DNA from: Candidatus Hydrogenisulfobacillus filiaventi
GTDB lineage: Bacteria > Bacillota > Sulfobacillia > Sulfobacillales > R501
Assembly: GCA_902809825.1 (NCBI GenBank)
Contig: LR778114.1
Span: 1,674,001-1,738,000 of the forward strand
DNA: 64,000 nt
Direction: 5' to 3'
The translations under genes and the position numbers were made by a program. Numbering within the stretch: the stretch's first letter is position 1; each line of letters opens with the position of its first letter. Positions 36,989-46,335 of the stretch are shown here, piece after piece. The notes beneath the pieces were generated by a model. The model did no database searches and was not told the DNA's origin. It saw only the letters and a list, made by a program, of their open reading frames with translations.

Positions 36989-39272
36989 CGGCCATCCACC
37001 TCCTCCGCCGCTTCCGCCGCCGGGGCCAGCTCCCAGGGCCCGGCCGGCAGGCCGCCGGCCGCCTCCGGCAGGTCATAAGGCAGCCACACCCGGCCCGCCG
37101 GCAGGGCGGGATCGGCCGCCAACGGCAGAACCAGCTCCCCCGTCGTCCCCCGGATCCGGACCGGACCGCCGGCAGGCCGGTCCAGGCGGACGGCATCCTC
37201 CGCCGCCATCGCCCCAGCGGTGGGGGGACGCAGGAAGATGGCCGAGGGGGGTCCCCCCCGGTAGGCATCCCCGCCCCGCAGCACGGTGACCCCGCCCCCG
37301 CCGCCTCCGGCCGCCGCAGGGGCCGGGGAGCGGGTGCGGGAACGTCCGGCAGCAGGCGGAGACGGGACCCGGTCATGCGGCCCGCCAGGGGGTCGGCCGG
37401 CGGGGCCCACCGCCGCCCGGCGGCCGCTGCCAGCGCCTCCAGCCAGGCCCCGGTGGTCCGGACCCCGGGCTGCGGCGGGACCGCCGCCCGCACCGCGGTC
37501 AGGGTGCCCTCCCAGTCGGCGAAGGTGCCGCCGTGCTCGGTGCGCACCGGCAACGGCAACCAGGCGTCGGCCCGGGTGGCAGGACTCAGGAAGGCGCCCG
37601 CCGCCAGCACGTGACCGGCCCCCGCCAGGGCCCGGGCGGCCAGCTCCGGGTCGGGCGCCTCCCGCAGCAGGTCGGTGCCCCACAGCACCAGGGTGCCCAC
37701 TTCCCCGGCGGCGGCCGCACGCAGTACGCCCTCCAGGGCCGCAGCCGTCACCCGGACCCCCGCCAGCTCCTGCCCCCGCCAGCCGGCCGGACCCCAGGCC
37801 GGGAGCACCCGCGTGGGCGCCTCGCCGCGGGCGGCGGCCAGGGCCAGCAGGACGTCCTCCACCCCCGCCTCCTCCCCGTCCCAGATCACCGCCAGCCGGG
37901 CAGCGCCCAGCAGCGCCCGCCCCAGCGCCTCAAGGTCCCCGGTCCCCGCGGCGGGCTGCCAGTCCCCCAGGTCCTGCAGCAAGGCCGCCGCGCCGCCCAC
38001 GCCGGCCGCCGCCAGGGCCCGGGCCAGCACCGCCGCCTCCTCCCCGGGGGCGGTGACGTGCTCCTGCACCGGCAGGGCCCGCCGGCCCAGGCGCCGCGGG
38101 GCCAGGCCCCAGATTCCGGCCCCCCGCCGGTAGGCCTCCCGCACAGCCAGGTAGCCTACGGGCACGCTCTGGTAGGGGTCGGCTCCCAACAGGAGCACGG
38201 CGTCCGCCGTCTGCAGGTCCTGCAGGGTGCCGTGGAGGGCCGGGGGCAGGTAGCCCCGCCCGGTCCGCACCAGCACAGGAGCGCCCGCGCCCCACAGACG
38301 GCGGGCGGCGTCGGTGAGAGCGGCCGCCTCCTCCACCGTCAGTTCCCCGCCGGTCAGCACCGCCACCGGCCCCTCCGCCAGCCAGCGGGCGGCAGCCGCC
38401 ACCACCTCCCCCGCCTCCCGCTCCGCCCCGCCCAGGCGGGGACGGGTGCGGCGCTGGGGATGGCGGGCCTCATCATAGGAGAACCGCCCGCGGTCGCATA
38501 GCCAGCCCCGCCCGTCGGGGTCGCTGCGGGAGGTACCCTCCGCCCGCTCCACCACCCCGTCGCGGACGGTCAGCAGGCGCCGGCAGCCCACCGGGCACAG
38601 CCCGCAGATGCCCTCCACCTTTTCCAGATTCCAGGGGCGGGCCCGGAAGCGGTAAGGGCGGGACAACAGCGCTCCCACCGGGCAGAGGTCGATCACGTTG
38701 CCGGAAAAAGGGGAGGTGAGGGGGGCCCCGCCCGCCGCGGTGACCACGGTGTGCACCCCGCGCGCCTCCAGCACCAGCTGGGGTTCGCCCACGTACTCGC
38801 CTAAAAAGCGGACACAGCGCTGGCACAGGATGCAGCGCTCCTGGTCCAGGGCGATGTAGGGGCTCAAGGGCACGTCCTTGGCCTTGCGGATGCGGGGCTC
38901 GGTGAAGCGGCCGGCGGCGGGGCCGTAGGCAAAGGTGTAATCCTGCAGGTCGCACTCCCCGCCCTTGTCGCAGACCGGGCAGTCCAAGGGATGGTTGAGG
39001 AGCAGAAACTCCAGCACCCCGGCCCGCCCTTTGTCGACCTCCGGCCCGCGGGTGTGCACCACCATGCCCTCCTGGACCTGGGTGGTGCAGGCGGTCACCA
39101 GCTTGGGCATCTTCTCCACCTGCACCAGGCAGATACGGCAGGCGCCCAGCGGCCCCAGGGCCTCCTGGTAGCAGTAGACGGGGATGTGGATGCCGGCCGC
39201 TTTAGCCGCATCCACCAGGTTGGTGCCCGGCGGCACCTCCACCGGCCGGCCGTCAACCGTGATGTGCACCAT
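36985..39272 (-). CDS. nuoG: NADH-quinone oxidoreductase subunit G with an apparent frameshift
   Basis: The N-terminus has all expected clusters: a [2Fe-2S] ferredoxin domain (Cys near residues 34, 45, 48, 62), HPLDCPVCDKGGECDLQD, CILCQRCVRF and the CGLCPVGC set. A molybdopterin-oxidoreductase-like body follows. The reading frame then degenerates after about residue 655. The expected C-terminal barrel (VTVLRGGDAYRGGPPSAIF, then LPLAADPALPAGRVW) continues in the -1 frame and stops at 36985, overlapping nuoH. The break lies in G/C runs at about 37275-37330. One missing base would explain it: a sequencing error, a real mutation, or less likely programmed slippage. The joined protein would be about 760 aa. 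Confidence 0.85.
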
Positions 39273-40557
39273 ACAGCGTCGCCCCCCACGGACAGCCCTT
39301 CTCGGTCACGTGTGCCACGAACTCGTCCCGGAAATGCTCCAGGGCGCTGACCAGGAACCCCAGGGAGGCGTCACCCAGGGGGCAGAAGCACTTCCCGGCC
39401 ATGTTGTCGGCGATGTCCAGCAGCTGGTCGATGTCCTCCATGCGCCCCTGCCCCCGCTCCAGCCGGGCCAGGATCTCCGCGTTCCAGAAGGTGCCCTCCC
39501 GGCATGGGGTGCACTTGCCGCAGGACTCCTCGCGGTAGAAGCGCACCAGGCGTTCGGCCGCGCCCACGATGCAGGTGCGGTCGTCGAGCACGATCACCCC
39601 GCCCGATCCCAGCATGGACCCGGCCTGCAGCATGGACTCATAGTCCATGGGGGTGTCCACACGGTCGGCGGGCAGGAGCGGGACCGAACTGCCCCCCGGG
39701 ATGACGGCCTTCAGCTGCCGGCCGGGATAGAGCCCGCCTGCGGCCTCAATCAGAGCGCGCAGAGGGGTGGCGAGCGGCCGCTCGAAATTGCCCGGCCGGC
39801 GGACCTGCCCGCTGACCGAGAACACCTTCACCCCCGGGCTCTTTTCGGTGCCCATGGAGCGGTACCAGTCCGCCCCGTAGGTCAGGATCGGGGGCAGGTT
39901 GGCGATGGTCTCCACATTGTTGACCACGGTCGGCAACCCGTAGAGTCCGGAGACAGCCGGGAAGGGCGGCTTCAGGCGCGGATTGCCGCGCCGGCCTTCC
40001 AGCGACTCCAGCTGCGCCGTCTCCTCCCCGCAGATGTAGGCCCCCGCCCCCCGGTAGACGTGCACGGTCAGGGAATAGGAGGTCCCGAAAATGCGCTCGC
40101 CCAGGTAGCCGCGGGCGCGGGCCGCCGCCACCGCCCGCTCCAGGATTTCCGCCCCGGTGCGGAACTCCCCCCGGCAGTAGACAAAGGCTTCCGGGGCCCG
40201 GATGGCGTAAGCCGCCAGCAGGATGCCCTCCACCAGCTGGTGGGGGTTATGTTCCAGGATCTCCCGGTCCTTGAAGGTCCCGGGCTCCGACTCGTCGGCG
40301 TTGACCACCAGCACCCGCGGGCGGCCGTCTTTGGGCAGGAAGCCCCACTTCACCCCGGTAGGGAAGCCGGCCCCGCCGCGCCCGCGCAGGCCCGAGGCCT
40401 TCACCACCTCCACCACCGCCTCCGGCTCCATGCCCGTCAGGACGGCGCGGGCGGTGGCGTAGCCGCCCTCGGCCTCGTACACGGCCAGGTCGCCGATGCC
40501 GGGCACATCCCGGTGGCGCAGCAGCACATGGGGCGGCACCGCGCGGCTAGACGTCAT
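39253..40557 (-). CDS. nuoF: NADH-quinone oxidoreductase subunit F (NADH-binding)
   Basis: This 434-aa subunit oxidises NADH and passes electrons through FMN and cluster N3. Motifs are the NADH loop GRGGAGFPTGVKW, FMN site NADESEPGTFKDR, YRGAGAYICGEETAQLESL and cluster ligands ESCGKCTPCREG plus a later Cys (KCFCPLGD). The ATG overlaps the end of nuoE by 11 bases, and its own end overlaps nuoG by 20. Confidence 0.96.
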   Translation of the reverse strand: MTSSRAVPPHVLLRHRDVPGIGDLAVYEAEGGYATARAVLTGMEPEAVVEVVKASGLRGRGGAGFPTGVKWGFLPKDGRPRVLVVNADESEPGTFKDREILEHNPHQLVEGILLAAYAIRAPEAFVYCRGEFRTGAEILERAVAAARARGYLGERIFGTSYSLTVHVYRGAGAYICGEETAQLESLEGRRGNPRLKPPFPAVSGLYGLPTVVNNVETIANLPPILTYGADWYRSMGTEKSPGVKVFSVSGQVRRPGNFERPLATPLRALIEAAGGLYPGRQLKAVIPGGSSVPLLPADRVDTPMDYESMLQAGSMLGSGGVIVLDDRTCIVGAAERLVRFYREESCGKCTPCREGTFWNAEILARLERGQGRMEDIDQLLDIADNMAGKCFCPLGDASLGFLVSALEHFRDEFVAHVTEKGCPWGATLYGAHHG

Positions 40558-41050
40558 CCCCTTCGCCCCCCTCGGCCAGGAAGCGGGCCGCCGCCTCCGG
40601 CGGCACCGGTCCCCGGTAGCGCAGGTTGACCTGCACCACCGGCGCCTTGTCGCAGGCGGCCAGGCACTCCGCAGGCAGCAGGGTCCACTCCCCGTCGGGG
40701 GTGGTCTGCCCGGGCGCGATGCCGAGTTCGCGGGCGAAGGCCGCCAGCAGCTGGTCCGCGCCCGCCAGGGCGCAGGGCAGGCCGGTGCAGACGTGCAGCA
40801 CCTTTTTGCCCACCGGACGCCGGTAGAACAGGGTATAGAAGGAAACCGTGGATACAACCTCCTGCGCCGGAACGCCCAGTTCCTCCGCTACCGCCGCCAG
40901 CACCGCATCGTCCAGATAACCGGTCTCGGCCTGGATGCGGTGGAGCAGGGGCAGGAGGGCCGAACGTTCACGCGGGAATTCGGCCTTGATGGCACGGGCC
41001 GCCTCCCGCCACTCGGGGCGCAGCCCGGCCGGTTGCTGCTCCGTGGCCAT
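40547..41050 (-). CDS. nuoE: NADH-quinone oxidoreductase subunit E
   Basis: This 167-aa thioredoxin-like subunit holds the [2Fe-2S] cluster N1a with ligands in CTGLPCALAG and CLAACDKAP (C-x4-C...C-x3-C). The chosen start (41050) gives the usual helical N-domain, and the frame upstream is non-coding in character. Confidence 0.94.
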   Translation of the reverse strand: MATEQQPAGLRPEWREAARAIKAEFPRERSALLPLLHRIQAETGYLDDAVLAAVAEELGVPAQEVVSTVSFYTLFYRRPVGKKVLHVCTGLPCALAGADQLLAAFARELGIAPGQTTPDGEWTLLPAECLAACDKAPVVQVNLRYRGPVPPEAAARFLAEGGEGDDV

Positions 41051-41064
41051 GGCGTTCACCGCCT

Positions 41065-42258
41065 TCAACGATCTACGTCCCCCAGCATGATGTCGATGCT
41101 GCCGATGGCGGTGATGACGTCCGCCACCAGCCCGCCCCGGCACATCACCGGCAGGCTCTGCAGGTTGTAGAAGGAGGGGGTCCGGGCCCGCCAGCGCCAG
41201 GGGCGCGGGCCCCCATCCGAGACCAGGTAGAAACCCATCTCCCCCCGGGGGCCCTCCACCCCCTGGTAGACTTCCCCGGCGGGCACGGTGAAGCCCTGGG
41301 TCACCAGCTTGAACTGATGGATGAGGGACTCCATGTCGCTGTAGACGGCATCCCGGGGCGGCAGCGCCACCTTGCGGTCGGCGGTGGTGAAGGGCCCCCG
41401 GGGACTGATCCGGCCCAGGGCCTGCTCCACAATCTTGACCGACTCCTCCATCTCCTCCATGCGGACCCAGAAGCGGGCGAAGGCATCCCCCTCCTCCCGC
41501 ACCGGCACCGCAAACTCGAACTCCTCGTAGCGGCTGTACGGCTCCAGCTTGCGCAGGTCCCGGGCCAGGCCGGTGGCGCGCAGGATGGGGCCGGTCACCC
41601 CTAACGCCAGGGCCTGCTCCCGGTCGAGACGGGCTACCCCCTTCAGGCGGTCCTCAATCAGGGGATTGCCCTCCACCAGGTCCCGGAAGCGGCGCGACCA
41701 GCGGGGCCATTCATCCAGAAAGGCCCGCACCAGGTCCAGCAGCCCGTCGGGCAGGTCGTAGGCCAGCCCGCCCACCCGGAAGTAGCTGGGGTTCATGCGC
41801 ACCCCGGCGGTGGCCTCGATGATGTCCAGGATGACCTCGCGCTCGCGCATGGTGTAGAAGAAGAGGCCCATCGCCCCCAGGTCCATGACATGGGTCCCCA
41901 GCCAGATGACGTGGCTGGCGATACGGGTGAGCTCCGCAAACAGCACCCGGATGTACTGGGCCCGAGCCGGCACCTCGATCCCCAGCAGCTTCTCCACCGC
42001 CAGCACATAGGCCAGGTTGTTGCTCATCGGCGAGAGGTAGTCCAGGCGGTCGGTGAGGGTGTTGCACTGCTGCCAGGGCAGGTACTCGGCACTCTTCTCA
42101 AAGCCGGTGTGCAGGTAGCCGATGATGGGCTCGGCCTCCACCACCCGCTCGCCGTCCAGGGTCAGCCGGACCCGCAGCACCCCGTGCGTGGCGGGGTGCT
42201 GGGGTCCCATGTTGATGACCATGGTCTCGGTTCCGGTCCGGGCGTCGACGTCGGCCAT
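41065..42258 (-). CDS. nuoD: NADH-quinone oxidoreductase subunit D
   Basis: This 397-aa, 49-kDa-type subunit forms the quinone-binding pocket with NuoB. Features are GPQHPATHGVLR (His that contacts quinone), GYLHTGFEKSAE and the C-terminal IGSIDIMLGDVDR. GGGAGGGGG precedes the ATG at 42258, which excludes an upstream in-frame extension into nuoC. Confidence 0.96.
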   Translation of the reverse strand: MADVDARTGTETMVINMGPQHPATHGVLRVRLTLDGERVVEAEPIIGYLHTGFEKSAEYLPWQQCNTLTDRLDYLSPMSNNLAYVLAVEKLLGIEVPARAQYIRVLFAELTRIASHVIWLGTHVMDLGAMGLFFYTMREREVILDIIEATAGVRMNPSYFRVGGLAYDLPDGLLDLVRAFLDEWPRWSRRFRDLVEGNPLIEDRLKGVARLDREQALALGVTGPILRATGLARDLRKLEPYSRYEEFEFAVPVREEGDAFARFWVRMEEMEESVKIVEQALGRISPRGPFTTADRKVALPPRDAVYSDMESLIHQFKLVTQGFTVPAGEVYQGVEGPRGEMGFYLVSDGGPRPWRWRARTPSFYNLQSLPVMCRGGLVADVITAIGSIDIMLGDVDR

Positions 42259-42280
42259 CGCGCCCCCTCCCTCCTGGAAC

Positions 42281-42739
42281 CTAGTCGATGCGGAAGCCCG
42301 TGCGCGGATAGTCCTTGCGCAGGGGATGCCCTTCCCAGTCGTCGGGCAGGTAGATGCGGGCCAGATGGGGATGGCCCTGGAACACGATGCCGAAGAGGTC
42401 GTAGGTCTCCCGCTCCGGCCAGTCGGCGCCCGGCCACAGCCGGGTGGCGGTGGGCACCTCCTCCCCCTCCGCCACCGGCACCTTGACCCGCAGCCGGCTG
42501 CCGGGCCCGCCCTCCGGGCGCGTGAGGTGGTAGACCACCTCAAAGCGGGGGCGCCGGGGGAGGAAATCGACCGCGGTGACATCCAGCAACAGGGCGTACC
42601 CGTCCGCCTTCAGGGCCGCCAGCACCTCGGGCAGGTCGGCGGGGGAGGCCACCAGCAGGGTGGGCTGGTCCACCGCCGCCACCGCCTGCACGCGGCCGGG
42701 GAAACGCGCCGCCCAGGCTTCCGTCCCCGCCTCAGGCAT
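42281..42739 (-). CDS. nuoC: NADH-quinone oxidoreductase subunit C
   Basis: This 152-aa, 30-kDa-type subunit has the signature [20 protein letters not shown] and the C-terminal [14 protein letters not shown] 42739 is chosen over GTG 42748 because GGGGTGAGG fits it better. It overlaps the nuoB end by 8 bases. Confidence 0.94.
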   Translation of the reverse strand: MPEAGTEAWAARFPGRVQAVAAVDQPTLLVASPADLPEVLAALKADGYALLLDVTAVDFLPRRPRFEVVYHLTRPEGGPGSRLRVKVPVAEGEEVPTATRLWPGADWPERETYDLFGIVFQGHPHLARIYLPDDWEGHPLRKDYPRTGFRID

Positions 42740-43259
42740 GGGCCTCACCCCCGGCCGCCTCCCGCTGCTCCAGGTAGCGCGGCTTCAGTCCCCGCGCGAT
42801 CTTCTCCTGCAGCTTCATGACCCCGTACATGAGGGCATCGGGACTGGGCGGACAGCCGGGGACGTAGACGTCCACCGGCACCACGTGGTCCACCCCCTGG
42901 ATGGTGGCGTAGTTGTCGAAGATGCCGCCACTGGAGGCGCAGGCGCCCATGGCGATGACCCACTTGGGCTCCGGCATCTGCTCCCAGATGCGGCGCAGCA
43001 CCGGCGCCATCTTCTGCGACACCCGCCCGGCCACGATCATGAGGTCGGCCTGGCGGGGCGATGCCCGGAACACCTCCGACCCGATGCGGGCGATATCGAA
43101 CTTGGAGTCGGTCACCGCCATCATCTCGATGGCGCAGCAGGCGAGGCCGAAGGTGGCAGGCCACACCGAGGACTTGCGGGCCCAGCGCACCGCCCGCTCC
43201 ACGGTGGTCAGCAGCAGGGAGCGTTCGACCTCCTCCTCGGGGCGGTCAATCAATCCCAT
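42732..43259 (-). CDS. nuoB: NADH-quinone oxidoreductase subunit B
   Basis: This 175-aa subunit binds the terminal cluster N2. Tandem Cys in [10 protein letters not shown], the later Cys in MGACASSGG and [14 protein letters not shown] provide the ligands. The start at 43259 overlaps the nuoA stop by 10 bases. Confidence 0.96.
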   Translation of the reverse strand: MGLIDRPEEEVERSLLLTTVERAVRWARKSSVWPATFGLACCAIEMMAVTDSKFDIARIGSEVFRASPRQADLMIVAGRVSQKMAPVLRRIWEQMPEPKWVIAMGACASSGGIFDNYATIQGVDHVVPVDVYVPGCPPSPDALMYGVMKLQEKIARGLKPRYLEQREAAGGEAHA

Positions 43260-43603
43260 CGGAATCCCCCCCGCTTCCAGGCGTAGGCAAAGGCCAGCAC
43301 CACCACCACCAGGAACCCCAGCCCGCGCAGGAGCCCGGGGAGGCCCAGGTGCCGCAGGGCCGTGGCCCAGGGGTAGAGGGCGACCACCGCCACGTCGAAG
43401 ACCAGGAAGAACATGGCCACCCGGTAAAAGCGGACCGAAAAATAGCCCACGGGGGCTTCGGGCACGATGCCCGATTCGTAGGGCAGGGCCTTGACAGCCC
43501 CGGGATGGCGGGGCCCCAGCCACTGCGAGGCGAAGGAGAGCACTACCGCCAGCGCCAGGGCCACCACCAGGTACACGAGAAGGGCCACGTAGCTCTGTGT
43601 CAC
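43250..43603 (-). CDS. nuoA: NADH-quinone oxidoreductase subunit A
   Basis: This 117-aa, three-helix subunit is the first gene of the locus. The conserved loop [20 protein letters not shown] (about residues 38-57) reads Ser where many NuoA proteins have Cys. GTG at 43603 has GGGAGGCGAGG upstream. A minus-strand CATAAT (about 43685-43680) is a possible -10. Confidence 0.94.
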   Translation of the reverse strand: MTQSYVALLVYLVVALALAVVLSFASQWLGPRHPGAVKALPYESGIVPEAPVGYFSVRFYRVAMFFLVFDVAVVALYPWATALRHLGLPGLLRGLGFLVVVVLAFAYAWKRGGFRWD

Positions 43604-43962
43604 GGCGCCTCGCCTCCCTGCCGCCCGGCATTCGGTCGACCCGGCTGCCAGCTGTACCAATGGCCCATTTGCTCGGGGATTATGCTAGCACTTCCGGCAG
43701 CCCTGCCCACCGCGAATTGGCACATCGCTGCAAAAATTCCCCGGAAACGGCGCCGTTTGCGCCTCTTTCCTGTACCTTGGTACAAGCTCCCAGCCCACCT
43801 GGATCCGCTTTTCCGGGCGGGCCGTTTCGGCGGTCGCCCCCGCCGGCCGCGGGCGGTAGAATACATCCAAGCGGAGGCGCACGGCGTAAACCGATTAATG
43901 CAGGCCCGGAATGCACACAGCGCGCGGCCACCCCCCGGGGCGGCCGGGGAAGGGAGCGGGGG
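43604..43962. other. 359-base divergent intergenic region upstream of nuoA
   Basis: This control region serves the complex I operon on one side and a tiny membrane-protein gene on the other. The 43660-43790 part is A+T-rich for this genome. It contains the palindrome listed separately and a possible nuo -10. On the plus side TAGAAT (43857-43862) may be a -10 for the small gene. I see no RNA gene. Confidence 0.5.
43771..43784. promoter_or_regulatory. Perfect palindrome upstream of nuoA
   Basis: TGTACC-TT-GGTACA is a perfect 14-base inverted repeat, about 90 bases upstream of the likely nuo -10. It does not match the Rex consensus (TTGTGA-N6-TCACAA). It could bind another respiratory regulator. 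Confidence 0.4.
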
Positions 43963-44187
43963 ATGATGCAGGCCGGCGGGATCATCGAATTCGTGGCCAT
44001 GTTGGGCACGCTCATCTACGTGGTCGGATTCGGCCTCTGGTGGTACCGCAGCATGCACACTTCCAGCCGCGGCCGCCGCATCCGTCCCGGCTGGCGCGTC
44101 ATCAAGGGCGGCCGGCCGCGGGGTCTGCCCCCCGGCGGGCCGGGCCAGACCCGGCCGCACCGGGTGGCCCGTCTCAACGGGAAGTAG
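43963..44187 (+). CDS. Small single-helix membrane protein, hypothetical
   Basis: I do not recognise this 74-aa protein. One transmembrane helix (about residues 6-28, EFVAMLGTLIYVVGFGLWW) is followed by a strongly basic Arg/Gly/Pro tail. Tandem ATG codons follow GGGAAGGGAGCGGGGG. Its 3' end overlaps the convergent whiA by 14 bases. Good ribosome site and clear topology support it as real. Confidence 0.6.
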   Translation: MMQAGGIIEFVAMLGTLIYVVGFGLWWYRSMHTSSRGRRIRPGWRVIKGGRPRGLPPGGPGQTRPHRVARLNGK

Positions 44188-45088
44188 GCCCGGCGGCGTA
44201 GGCCAGGATCCGGCGCAGGCGGCGGGCAACGGCGGATTTGGAGAGCGGCGGGCGCAGGGCATCCCCGATTTCCCGCAGCGACCAGTCGGGGTGACGGAGG
44301 CGCAGCTCCGCCACCTCCCTCAGGTCGGGACCGAGCTGCTGCCAGCCGGGCCCGGCGCGCAGGATGCGGATGGCCTCCAGCTGGGCCCAGCCCGAGACCG
44401 CGGCCCGCCGCAGGTTGGCGCTCTCGGAATTGACCAGGCGGTTGACCTGGTTCTTCATGGCCCGCAGCACCTGGGCGCTTTCCAGGCCCAGCACCGCCCG
44501 GTGCGCGCCCCAGCGGGTCAGCAGGGCCGCAATCTGCGGCGCATCCTTCAGGTAGACGGTGGTCCCGGACCGGCGGGGGCTGGCCCCCCCGCTGAGCCCC
44601 AGCCGGGCCAGGGCGTGCAGGGCCAGGGCCCCCGCTGCCGGGCTCGGCTGCCAGACCTCCCAGTGGTAGCCGTGGTCGGGGTCGCGCATGTAGCCCCGGG
44701 CCAGGAAGGCCCCCAACAGATAAGCGTCGGCCTGCTCCAGCAGGGTCTCGCGCGGCGGCGCGGGCAGCGGCTGACCAGCCATCAGGCAGACGTGCACCCG
44801 GTGGCGGGTGCGCCAGGCCCGCATGCGCGGCCCTAGGCCCGCAGCCTGCATCAGGCGGTAGGCCCGGCGCGCCACCAGCGCCGAGTCCAGCGCCAGCCAG
44901 CCGCGCGGGGCCCGCGGGGCGGGAAAGACCGGCTCCTCCTGTCCCCCCATCCCCCACAGCTCGGCCCACACCCCCGCCGGGGTTCGCGGCAGGGGCAGGT
45001 GCACCAGTTCCCCCTTCAGCTCGCGCGTGTAGGACCATGGCGGCCGCCGGGCCAGCCGGAGGGGTCCTTGAGACGGTTTTCCAGCCAT
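44174..45088 (-). CDS. whiA: WhiA-family regulator
   Basis: This 304-aa WhiA protein has a divergent LAGLIDADG-like N-terminal half and a C-terminal helix-turn-helix. The C-terminal signature is SLREIGDALRPPLSKSAVAR (about residues 268-287), and NQVNRLVNSESANLRR precedes it. WhiA controls sporulation in actinobacteria and division and chromosome traits in Firmicutes. The ATG at 45088 lies inside the end of yvcK (73-base overlap) without a strong ribosome site, so translation is probably coupled. An alternative start cannot be excluded. Confidence 0.9.
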   Translation of the reverse strand: MAGKPSQGPLRLARRPPWSYTRELKGELVHLPLPRTPAGVWAELWGMGGQEEPVFPAPRAPRGWLALDSALVARRAYRLMQAAGLGPRMRAWRTRHRVHVCLMAGQPLPAPPRETLLEQADAYLLGAFLARGYMRDPDHGYHWEVWQPSPAAGALALHALARLGLSGGASPRRSGTTVYLKDAPQIAALLTRWGAHRAVLGLESAQVLRAMKNQVNRLVNSESANLRRAAVSGWAQLEAIRILRAGPGWQQLGPDLREVAELRLRHPDWSLREIGDALRPPLSKSAVARRLRRILAYAAGPTSR

Positions 45089-46329
45089 AGGGCGTCGAAC
45101 ACCCGCCTTTCCGCCCAGTCGGGCCGGTAGCGGAGCAGCAGCCGCAGCAGGGCCCGTGCCAGCTTGTGGGGGTCGTGGCGGACGGTGCCGTCGGGAGTGA
45201 CCGCCACCAGCGGCTCCTGCACCACGATCGGCCGCGGGCCCCCGGGGTCGTCCCCCAGGGTGACCACATCCGCCCCCTCCTTGCGGTAGCGCGCCAGCGT
45301 CTCCGGGTCGATGGGGGCGTTGTTGACCAGGATGACGTCCACCAGGCCCGGCCCCACATGGCGGCTGAGGGCCTGCCAGTGGTCCCAGGCCGTGTAGCGG
45401 CTGGTTTCGCCGGGCTGGGTCATGATGTTGGCCACGTACACCCGCAGCGCACGGCTGGTTCGGATGGCATCCCGGATCTGCCCCACCAGCAGGTTGGGGA
45501 GCACCGACGTGTAGAGGCTGCCCGGGCCCAGCACCACCAGGTCTGCCTCGGCGATGGCCGCCACCGCCTCCGCCAGGGGGGTGGCGTCGGACGGCTCCAG
45601 CCACACCCGCTCGATGGGGAGCGGGCTCCGCCCCACCCGGCTCTCGCCGGTAATCTCGCTGCCGTCGGCCAGGCGCGCCTTCAGGGTCACGTGCTCCAGG
45701 GTCACGGGCAGCACGCTGCCCCGCACCGCCAGCACCCGGCTGACCTCCTTGAGTCCGGTCACAAAGTCCCCCCGGGTCTGCTCCATGGCAGCCAGGAACA
45801 GGTTGCCGAAGCTATGACCGGCCAAGTCCCCCCCGCTGAACCGGAACTGGAAGAGGTCCTCCATCAAAGGTTCGGTGTCGGCCAGCGCCACCAGACAGTT
45901 GCGGATGTCTCCCGGTGGCAGCATGCCCAGCTCCCCCCGCAGGCGCCCGGAACTGCCGCCGTCGTCGGCCACCGTCACCACCGCGGTCAGGTTGGCGGTG
46001 TACTCCTTCAGCCCCCGTAACACCGCCGGCAGGCCGGTGCCCCCGCCCAGGGCCGCCACCTTGGGACCCCGGGCCAGGTAGCGGGTATAGATGCGCCCGG
46101 TCCACCGTGCGGACCCCACGGCGTCGTTGAGGGAGACCCATACCCGGCGGCTGCCCCACCCGACCAGCAGCGCCCCCGCCGCCGCTGTCAGCGCCGCCGT
46201 CCAGCCCCGCCCGGCCGCCGGGGGCCACAACAGATGGGCGGCATCCGCCCCCAACAGCAGGAAGCCCAGCCCCACCGCCCCCAGGTACCGTTTGAAGCGC
46301 AGGCCGGGCATGAAGAGGCGCCACCACAT
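45016..46329 (-). CDS. yvcK: YvcK/CofD-like gluconeogenesis factor
   Basis: This 437-aa protein has a UDP-sugar-binding YvcK domain after two N-terminal hydrophobic helices (about 13-62). The nucleotide loop is VAALGGGTGLPAVLRGLK, with VTVADDGGSSGRLR and GHSFGNLFL following. YvcK is needed for growth on gluconeogenic carbon and for cell-wall homeostasis. The membrane-anchored form is less common than the soluble Bacillus one. It sits 6 bases after rapZ. Confidence 0.93.
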   Translation of the reverse strand: MWWRLFMPGLRFKRYLGAVGLGFLLLGADAAHLLWPPAAGRGWTAALTAAAGALLVGWGSRRVWVSLNDAVGSARWTGRIYTRYLARGPKVAALGGGTGLPAVLRGLKEYTANLTAVVTVADDGGSSGRLRGELGMLPPGDIRNCLVALADTEPLMEDLFQFRFSGGDLAGHSFGNLFLAAMEQTRGDFVTGLKEVSRVLAVRGSVLPVTLEHVTLKARLADGSEITGESRVGRSPLPIERVWLEPSDATPLAEAVAAIAEADLVVLGPGSLYTSVLPNLLVGQIRDAIRTSRALRVYVANIMTQPGETSRYTAWDHWQALSRHVGPGLVDVILVNNAPIDPETLARYRKEGADVVTLGDDPGGPRPIVVQEPLVAVTPDGTVRHDPHKLARALLRLLLRYRPDWAERRVFDALWLENRLKDPSGWPGGRHGPTRAS

Positions 46330-46335
46330 CCGCCG

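Noticed and set aside
43604-43962. Rex operator upstream of nuoA
   Set aside because: The only candidates (for example TTGGCACATCGCTGCAA) keep just the outer TTG/CAA, too weak to call.
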